A stretch of 6,906 nucleotides of DNA from Gemmatimonadota bacterium (GTDB taxonomy: Bacteria > Gemmatimonadota > Gemmatimonadetes > Gemmatimonadales > GWC2-71-9). A program made the translations under genes and the position numbers. Positions within the stretch are counted from its first letter, which is position 1. The number at the start of each line of letters is the position of its first letter. Positions 1 through 5,010 of this stretch are shown here, in pieces. The notes beneath the pieces are model-generated. The model ran no database searches. It was not told where the DNA came from and saw only the letters and a list, made by a program, of their open reading frames with translations. The stretch covers positions 1 to 6,906 of the forward strand of contig QHTS01000213.1 of the NCBI GenBank assembly GCA_003220905.1. The letters run 5' to 3'.

Positions 1-150
1 ACCGTTTCCCCCGGCTTCACTGAAATGACGTCGCTGCCCTTCCTGGCGAGAATGTCCTGGACAGTCGGCATCCTCGATACTACCGCGGCACAGGCGGGTG
101 CGCCACCTTATCCGGGCTTCGCGATGGATATAGAGGAAGGGGCTCTCAGC

Positions 151-155
151 GGAGG
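151..155 (+). promoter_or_regulatory. Shine-Dalgarno that fixes the start of the DUF2892-like gene
   Basis: GGAGG lies 7 bases before the ATG at 163. The same reading frame is open back to base 1, with earlier ATGs at 25, 52 and 124, so length alone does not choose the start. This strong ribosome-binding site, and the fact that family-like sequence begins only after 163, favour 163. I saw no convincing promoter in bases 1-150. Confidence 0.7.
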
Positions 156-162
156 TGTCATT

Positions 163-534
163 ATGGCACAGGCTCGTATCAACGTCGGCCCGCTCGATGC
201 GCGCGCGCGCCAGGTCGCCGGCGCGCTCGCGATCGTCGGGGGGCTGACGGCGCTCGACGGCTTCTTCCAGGCACTCGGGTTTCTCACCTGGATCGTGTGC
301 GCGGCGATGATGTACGTCGGTATTCTGTTCGCGATGGGCGGGTTCAAGGACGGGACGGCGGCGTTCGGCTACCCGTTGCTGATCCTCTCGGTGCTCGACG
401 CCTGGCTCCCGATCGTGCACAAAGGGTACTGGGGCCTGTTGGCGGGGATCTTCGTGGCGGTCGGCGCGTTCCAGACGGCGCGGACCCGCCAGTGCCCGAT
501 CAATGGGCTGTTGGGGGTGAATACGGCTCGCTGA
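163..534 (+). CDS. Small integral membrane protein with DUF2892 (YgaP-type) end motifs
   Basis: A 123-residue protein of unknown function that probably sits in the inner membrane. Near the N-terminus it has INVGPLDARARQVAGAL (residues 6-22) and near the C-terminus CPINGLLGVNT (111-121). These resemble the conserved start (NVG..DR..R...G) and end (CPLY.LLGINT) of DUF2892 proteins, the family of the membrane domain of YgaP. Family members are usually about 65-70 residues with two helices. Here about 90 residues separate the two motifs, with four likely membrane segments at about 17-35, 36-58, 68-85 and 88-106, so it is an enlarged version or a related DoxX/SPW-like small membrane protein. Cys111 is the only cysteine apart from Cys46. 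No catalytic rhodanese domain is present. The gene stands alone: the next gene starts 114 bases downstream, and nothing identifiable lies upstream in the window. The frame is open to the window edge, so a longer N-terminus cannot be strictly excluded. Confidence 0.72.
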   Translation: MAQARINVGPLDARARQVAGALAIVGGLTALDGFFQALGFLTWIVCAAMMYVGILFAMGGFKDGTAAFGYPLLILSVLDAWLPIVHKGYWGLLAGIFVAVGAFQTARTRQCPINGLLGVNTAR

Positions 535-603
535 GAGCTCTGTCGCACGAGCGCCACACCCGCGCGACCCACACGGCCGCCAGTGACGCGGCGCACGGTA
601 TGC

Positions 604-631
604 GGGGTATCGTGTGTATCGGACGATCCCC
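604..631 (+). other. Possible stem-loop in the leader of the barrel gene
   Basis: GGGG(T)ATCG at 604-612 can pair with CGATCCCC at 624-631, giving eight base pairs with one bulged T and an 11-base loop. It ends 7 bases before the Shine-Dalgarno-like GAGGTG at 639-644. There is no following T-run, so it is not a canonical intrinsic terminator for the gene upstream. It could be a leader-RNA hairpin affecting translation or RNA stability. In DNA this GC-rich a chance hairpin is also quite possible. The rest of the 114-base gap (535-648) shows nothing I recognise. Confidence 0.3.
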
Positions 632-648
632 ACCGAGCGAGGTGTCGC

Positions 649-2166
649 ATGACGAGCCGCGTCGTCTCTCTCTCCGTTGTGCTGCTGACCGTCGCCGGGA
701 CGGCGCCGGCGCAGACCATCCCGATCCAGACGGTCCCACTCGTTCCGGCAGACCAATTCGAGATCTTCCCGTCCTCCGCGCTCGCCATGGGCGGGGTGTC
801 GATCGCCGTGCCGGACACGCTGCACGACCCGTTCGTGAACCCCGCGAAGGGGGTGAGGCTCCGGGCCGCCCGCCTCTTCAGCTCCCCCACGGTGTACAGC
901 GTGTCGCACGATGCCGGCGCGGGACGCACGCTGCCGGTCGGCGTGTTTTCGACGGCCGGCACCTGGTACGGCGGCCTCGCGCTCGCGCTGCAACAGGTCG
1001 ACGCGAGCGATGTCAATTCGTCGTCCCTGAACACGCCCTCGGCCCGCGACACAGCTTTCATACTCACGGGCCCGCTCGCGCCAGGTGCGCAGGATTTGAG
1101 CCCCGGGCCGCAGTCGCACGGCAACGCGCTCACCTTCGCGATGATCGGCAAGGAGCTGCCGGCGTCCGGGCTTTCGATCGGCGGCAGCATCAGCTGGGGA
1201 AAGCTCCGCGCGATCGACGGCGTCGATCTGCTCTATCCCGGGAGCACGCGGGTCGATCAGTCCGGCGAAAAGTTCGACGCGAGACTCGGTCTCCTGAAGG
1301 AATGGGCGGGAGACCGGTCCCTCGAAGCGGTCGTCCTGCACGATCGGTTCAGGATGACGCACGACGTGACCTTCGTCGATGCCTTCTGGGATCCGAGCAC
1401 TCAGCAATTCTTGCAGCGTCCCAGGCTGGAGCACAACCGCGATTTCACCCAGCGGTGGGGCCTGCAGGTCAAGTACGAGCGCCCACTCACGGCGTCGGGA
1501 TGGCGCATCGGGTGGCTGGCGACCGCCAATCGCACATCGCAGCCCAACGCGCCGACCACCGATCTCCTCAATATCCCGCAGGACCCGGGGCATGCCGCGG
1601 CGTTCGAGCTCGGCGTCGGCGTCTCGCGCACGTACGGGCCATCGCTGTTCGGCGTGGACGTCGTGTATCAGCCGATTTGGAGCAGCACCTGGGCCGAAGC
1701 CGCGACGCCGACCGCCACCTCGCGGGGTGATACGATCCCGGTGGGCGGCAGGACGGTCGACAATGGCTTCCACTTTTCGAACGCGCTGTTCCGCATGGGC
1801 GTCAGTCGCGAAATCGTGCGGTCGCTCACGAAGACCGCCGCCCTGCAGCTCGGTCTCGTGGTACGCGCCGTCCACTACAACCTTGCCCAGCGAGACTTCG
1901 TCGACGGTGCCACCCGGCATCTGGAAGAATCGTGGCTCGAATGGACGCCCACGTGGGGCCTGAGTGTCCGGTTTCCGGAGCTCGAGCTGCGCTACCGCGG
2001 GCGCATGACGCACGGGACGGATCGCCTCGTCGCGACGCCCAACCAGTTCTTCGGCGTAGCTAGCCCGACGGCGGTGGGGTTCTTTCCCCCGCCAGCAGTT
2101 TCGCCGACCCTCGATGGGGTTCACGTGGTCACGCACCAATTCTCCGTCTCGCTCCCGCTGCACTGA
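649..2166 (+). CDS. Secreted, probably outer-membrane beta-barrel protein, function unknown
   Basis: A 505-residue protein. The ATG at 649 is chosen because it follows GAGGTG (639-644) and opens directly into a Sec signal peptide: a short basic start (MTSR), a hydrophobic core (VVSLSVVLLTVAG, 5-17) and a likely cleavage after Ala21 (APA|QT). A GTG at 583 in the same frame would spoil the signal. The mature part begins with a segment like that of FadL/PorV-type barrels: SSALAMGGVSIAVPD followed by DPFVNPAKG, the common 'A.GG..vA..D....NPA' pattern. After that it is rich in alternating polar/hydrophobic strands, Gly and aromatic residues, for example WLEWTPTWGLSVRF and LELRYRGRM near the end. 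It closes with a strand-like HQFSVSLPLH but lacks the usual terminal aromatic. No enzyme motif is visible. It is translationally close to the di-heme peroxidase gene (22-base gap), which suggests an operon and a shared envelope role. I infer a channel, transporter or scaffold in the outer membrane; the substrate is unknown. Confidence 0.7.
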   Translation: MTSRVVSLSVVLLTVAGTAPAQTIPIQTVPLVPADQFEIFPSSALAMGGVSIAVPDTLHDPFVNPAKGVRLRAARLFSSPTVYSVSHDAGAGRTLPVGVFSTAGTWYGGLALALQQVDASDVNSSSLNTPSARDTAFILTGPLAPGAQDLSPGPQSHGNALTFAMIGKELPASGLSIGGSISWGKLRAIDGVDLLYPGSTRVDQSGEKFDARLGLLKEWAGDRSLEAVVLHDRFRMTHDVTFVDAFWDPSTQQFLQRPRLEHNRDFTQRWGLQVKYERPLTASGWRIGWLATANRTSQPNAPTTDLLNIPQDPGHAAAFELGVGVSRTYGPSLFGVDVVYQPIWSSTWAEAATPTATSRGDTIPVGGRTVDNGFHFSNALFRMGVSREIVRSLTKTAALQLGLVVRAVHYNLAQRDFVDGATRHLEESWLEWTPTWGLSVRFPELELRYRGRMTHGTDRLVATPNQFFGVASPTAVGFFPPPAVSPTLDGVHVVTHQFSVSLPLH

Positions 2167-2176
2167 GCCAGGTGAC

Positions 2177-2184
2177 AGGAGGTG
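2177..2184 (+). promoter_or_regulatory. Strong Shine-Dalgarno of the di-heme peroxidase gene
   Basis: AGGAGGTG is a near-perfect anti-16S complement. Measured from its AGGAGG core (2177-2182), the ATG at 2189 is 6 bases away and the second ATG at 2192 is 9 bases away. It lies in the 22-base gap after the barrel gene's TGA. It rules out the earlier in-frame start at 2114, which would lie inside the barrel gene and hide the lipoprotein signal. Confidence 0.8.
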
Positions 2185-2188
2185 CACG

Positions 2189-3550
2189 ATGATGACACGC
2201 ATTGTCGGAACGGCGTACCTCGGTCTGCTCGTGCTGGCGACCGGTTGCGACGGGTGGAAGACGCCGTCGGGACCGCCGGCGTCGCTTGACGCCGATCTGC
2301 GACAGAGCCTTGGCAGATGGGGTGTGGTGCCGATCGGGCCGACACCCGCCCAGCCGCAGGCGCTCGTCGACCTCGGCCAGGCGCTCATGTTCGACAAGGT
2401 CTTGAGCGGGAACCGCGACATCGCCTGCGCCACCTGCCACGACCCGGTGTCCCACGCGACGGACGGCCTGGCGCTGTCGATCGGCACGGGTGGCAGCGGG
2501 CTGGGGCCGTCGCGGACGCTGGGCCCGGGGCGCCAATTCATCCCCCGCAACGCGCCCACGCTCGTCAACGCGGGGCTCGGCTCGTTCTATCTGTTCTGGG
2601 ACGGCCGCGTGTCGGGAAACAGGTTCGGATTCCAGACGCCGGCGGGCACCGCTCTCCCCTCCGGCCTGCCCAGCCTCCTCGCCGCGCAGGCCATGTTCCC
2701 GGTGATGAACCGGGAGGAGATGCGCGGGGCGCGGGGCGACAGCGACCGCTTCGGGAACCCGAACGAGCTGGCGGATTTCGGCGACTCGGACTTCGTGTCC
2801 GTCTGGCAGGCGGTCATGCGGCGACTGCTCGCCATCCCGGAGTATGTGTCGAAGTTCAACGCCGCCTTCCCGCAAACGTCAGCCGGCGAGCTCGGCTTCC
2901 AGCACGCCGCGACGGCGATCGCCGCCTTCGAGACCCAGGCGCTCACCAGGACCAACTCGCCGTTCGATCGCTATCTCCTGCACGACGACGCCGCGTTGAC
3001 GTCCGAGCAGAAGCGCGGCGCCCTGCTCTTCTTCGGAGACAAGGCCCGCTGCGCCAGCTGCCACGGCGGCCCGTTGCTCGGCGGCGGAGACTTCGCCAAC
3101 GCCGCGGTGCCACAGCTCGGCCCCGGGACGGGGGCCGGCGCGCCGCTGGACTTCGGACGCGGCGAGCTCTTCAACCAGGAATTTTACCGGTTCGCCTTCC
3201 GCGCGACGTCCCTGCGCAACGTCGAGCTGACGGCGCCCTATATGCACGACGGGGCGTTCTCCACGCTCGAAGCGGTGCTGCATCACTACAATGACGTGCC
3301 CCGCGCATTGCGGGAGTACGATGCGTCCCAGCTGCCACCGGCTCTCCAACCGATGTATCACGGCGACGCCGCGACGATCTCCGCGGTGCTCACGAACCTG
3401 GACGGTCGCCTGTTGGCGCCGCTCGACCTCAGCGAGGTCGAGATCCAGGAACTGGTGGCGTTTCTGAAGGCGTTGACGGATCCGTCGGCCCGGGACTTGA
3501 CCGCGCTCATTCCGGCCAGGGTGCCGAGCGGGCTCCCGGTACGGGAGTGA
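2189..3550 (+). CDS. Di-heme cytochrome c peroxidase / MauG-family lipoprotein
   Basis: A 453-residue protein of the CCP_MauG type, which reduces hydrogen peroxide with electrons from small cytochromes or, in MauG-like members, oxidises a partner protein. It has two c-type heme sites: CATCH (Cys80, Cys83, His84) and CASCH (Cys288, Cys291, His292). Other hallmarks are FYLFWDGRV with Trp137 between the hemes, NREEM (174-178) where the catalytic Glu of the peroxidases is expected, and APYMHDG with Met352. A Met at this place is the distal ligand of the electron-transferring heme in classical peroxidases; true MauG has Tyr there, so peroxidase-like chemistry is favoured. The N-terminus (hydrophobic core, then LVLATGC) looks like a lipoprotein signal with Cys acylation, so the enzyme is probably membrane-anchored in the periplasm. 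The CXXCH sites are about 208 residues apart, compared with about 146 in classical enzymes, so the first domain carries extra sequence. Either of two adjacent ATGs (2189, 2192) could be the start. It shares an operon with the barrel gene. Cytochrome c maturation genes must lie elsewhere. Confidence 0.9.
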   Translation: MMTRIVGTAYLGLLVLATGCDGWKTPSGPPASLDADLRQSLGRWGVVPIGPTPAQPQALVDLGQALMFDKVLSGNRDIACATCHDPVSHATDGLALSIGTGGSGLGPSRTLGPGRQFIPRNAPTLVNAGLGSFYLFWDGRVSGNRFGFQTPAGTALPSGLPSLLAAQAMFPVMNREEMRGARGDSDRFGNPNELADFGDSDFVSVWQAVMRRLLAIPEYVSKFNAAFPQTSAGELGFQHAATAIAAFETQALTRTNSPFDRYLLHDDAALTSEQKRGALLFFGDKARCASCHGGPLLGGGDFANAAVPQLGPGTGAGAPLDFGRGELFNQEFYRFAFRATSLRNVELTAPYMHDGAFSTLEAVLHHYNDVPRALREYDASQLPPALQPMYHGDAATISAVLTNLDGRLLAPLDLSEVEIQELVAFLKALTDPSARDLTALIPARVPSGLPVRE

Positions 3551-3554
3551 CAAC

Positions 3555-3668
3555 CTAGGGGAGTGCCTGTCCGACGATCCACTTCACGAGCCGGCCCGGC
3601 TCGAGCGGCGTCTGCGGGTCGACCTGATTGACGAGCGCGAGCGCGGCGACGGAGGCCGGTGACGGCCG
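3555..3668 (-). other. In-frame remnant of the M48 protease C-terminal tail beyond a TAG codon
   Basis: On the minus strand, directly after the TAG at 3671-3669 that ends the protease ORF, the same frame stays open for 37 codons and stops at a second TAG (3557-3555). The encoded peptide contains PASVAALALVNQVDP and PLEPGRLVKWIVG. This is the type of ending (LALiNQVdP.t.L..GrlvKrvVG) that I recall from full-length M48 lipoproteins of this kind, where it follows the TTIEEMAR-like stretch without a gap. The stretch therefore looks like the true C-terminus, separated by one stop codon. It ends only 4 bases from the convergent peroxidase stop at 3550, a natural gene boundary. Without the amber codon the protein would have 479 residues and not 441. 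Explanations are a nonsense mutation, a base error, or rare readthrough. Confidence 0.7.
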
Positions 3669-4994
3669 CTACCGCGCCATCTCCTCGATCGTGGTGCGCC
3701 GGTCGAGCCTCACGATGTCCACCCGTTGCGGCTGCACCGCGAGCGCCGCGGGATCGGTGAGACGCTCGAAGCTCTGGAGCGCGCGTTCGGCAGCCCTCTG
3801 AACGGCGGGCCAGCGCGCGTCGGCGGCGTAGCCGACGAGCCGGTACACCGCCCCACCCTGCTCCACGAATAGCGCGGTGCCGCGCAGCGTGCCGCTCTCG
3901 GTCGTGGCGGCGAAGGCGGCGCTCACGGCGGGGAGCCCGCCGACGCTCGCGCGGACCGGGTCACCGCTCGTAAACCCTCGCTGCGCCAGGAACGCGCGGG
4001 CCGCCGCGTCCGCGGTTTGCTCCTTCGCGACAGACACCTCGACCAAGGCATCCTTCTGCGGGCTCACGGCGACCCCGGCCTGCTTGCCGTTGCTGGTGGT
4101 CCAACCCTCCGGGAACGTCACGCGGAAGCGGAGGTCGGGATGGAAGAACTGGTTGTCCTTGAAATAGCCTTCCCGCGGGTTGTTCCCGAACACCAGACCA
4201 TCGAGCCGCCGCAGGTACGCGTCCCGGTTCACGGCCACGCCGGAGAAGGTCTGCGGCAGCGTCGCGATCTCTTGCTCGATCCGCCCCCGGCGGTTCTCCG
4301 GATCCGGGTGCGTGGCGAGCCACTCCGGGACACGGCCGCCGCCCTGGGCCTGGCTCACGCGGGTGAGCAGCTCGAAGACGTGCGGCATTTCCCGGGGATC
4401 GTAGTTCACGCGCCGCATGTAGCGCAGGCCGAGGTCATCGGCCTGGCGCTCGGCGTCACGGGAGTACTTGAGGAAGAGGACCCCGAGCCCGGCGCTCGCG
4501 AGACCTGCGAAGCGCTCGAACTCAGGGCTCGCGATGGTGCCGACGGCGAGGCCGATCTGGGCGAGCTGCTGCTTGCTCATCTGGCTGACGGAGTGGCGCG
4601 CGGTGACGTGGCCGATCTCGTGGCCCACCACGCCGGCGAGCTCGGCTTCGGAGTTCAAGTGGGCCAGGATCCCGCGCGTGACGTAGATGTAGCCGCCCGG
4701 GAGTGCGAAGGCGTTGACCACGGGGTCGTCCACGACGTGGAACGTCCAGGGCAGGTTGGGCCGCTCCGACGTAGCCGCGAGCCGCGCGCCGAATTGCTGG
4801 ATGTAGCGCTGGAGCCCCGAGTCCGCGTAGAGCCCTATCGACGCGGCGACCTCCTGGTCGTACTCGCGCCCCATCGCGATCTCCTGCGACTCGCCGATGA
4901 GCATGAGCTGCCGCGAACCAGTGGCGGGGTTCACCGCGCAGGCGACGACACCTGCCGCGACGAGCGCGGCGAGCGGAAAATATGAGCGGGTCAT
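3669..4994 (-). CDS. M48 family zinc metalloprotease lipoprotein, C-terminus cut by an amber codon
   Basis: A 441-residue periplasmic protease of the M48 family, similar in layout to BepA (YfgC)/LoiP, which act on misfolded or stalled outer-membrane proteins. The start at 4994 gives a lipoprotein signal ending VVAC (Cys19), followed by the family's typical AVNPATGSRQLMLI and SQEIAMGREYD. An upstream ATG at 5111 in the same frame would bury that signal. The zinc site is HEIGH (125-129) with the third ligand probably Glu182 in SRDAERQADDLG. WLATHPDPENRRGRIE (225-240) matches the conserved STHP region, where His229 corresponds to the BepA regulatory histidine. The rest (about 285-410) is a C-terminal domain of the type found in longer M48 lipoproteins. 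The frame ends ...TTIEEMAR then TAG, after which homologous-looking sequence continues to 3555, so the annotated end is probably premature. The catalytic domain is intact. Only a weak GGTGA (5009-5005) precedes the start. It is convergent with the peroxidase gene and divergent from the ligase gene. Confidence 0.9.
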   Translation of the reverse strand: MTRSYFPLAALVAAGVVACAVNPATGSRQLMLIGESQEIAMGREYDQEVAASIGLYADSGLQRYIQQFGARLAATSERPNLPWTFHVVDDPVVNAFALPGGYIYVTRGILAHLNSEAELAGVVGHEIGHVTARHSVSQMSKQQLAQIGLAVGTIASPEFERFAGLASAGLGVLFLKYSRDAERQADDLGLRYMRRVNYDPREMPHVFELLTRVSQAQGGGRVPEWLATHPDPENRRGRIEQEIATLPQTFSGVAVNRDAYLRRLDGLVFGNNPREGYFKDNQFFHPDLRFRVTFPEGWTTSNGKQAGVAVSPQKDALVEVSVAKEQTADAAARAFLAQRGFTSGDPVRASVGGLPAVSAAFAATTESGTLRGTALFVEQGGAVYRLVGYAADARWPAVQRAAERALQSFERLTDPAALAVQPQRVDIVRLDRRTTIEEMAR

Positions 4995-5010
4995 AGGTTT
5001 CGGGTCACCA

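Noticed and set aside
106..134. Possible sigma-70 promoter before gene 1 (TTATCC ... TATAGA)
   Set aside because: Only 3 of 6 and 4 of 6 bases match consensus; not above chance.
297..1730. Long forward frame of 477 codons across the end of gene 1 and most of the barrel gene
   Set aside because: It is Arg/Ala/Gly-rich low-complexity translation typical of an off-frame in GC-rich DNA, it crosses an intergenic gap, and the frame with signal peptide and barrel pattern explains the region better.
2317..3294. Forward frame of 325 codons within the peroxidase gene
   Set aside because: It is an Arg/Pro-rich shadow of the peroxidase frame, which carries two CXXCH motifs.
2129..3553. Long minus-strand frames opposite the peroxidase gene
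   Set aside because: They are antisense shadows with no recognisable motifs, while the plus strand clearly encodes the di-heme peroxidase.
3551..3668. Intergenic terminator between the convergent peroxidase and protease genes
   Set aside because: No stem-loop with a T-run is seen, and the stretch is better explained as the coding tail of the protease.
4017..4985. Forward frame of 322 codons opposite the M48 gene
   Set aside because: It is the antisense of the protease, rich in Glu/Arg/Val/His as expected from reverse reading of GC-rich coding sequence; no start signal or domain is visible.
4975..4990. A+T-rich GGAAAATATGAG as a -10 promoter element for the ligase
   Set aside because: It lies inside the protease signal-peptide codons (Ser-Tyr-Phe), no fitting -35 was found, and the match to a sigma-70 -10 box is weak.
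4897..5010. N-terminal extension of the ligase from ATG 4897
   Set aside because: It would overlap the first 98 bases of the divergent protease gene, and its residues are just the antisense of the lipoprotein signal region; no ribosome-binding site was noted.
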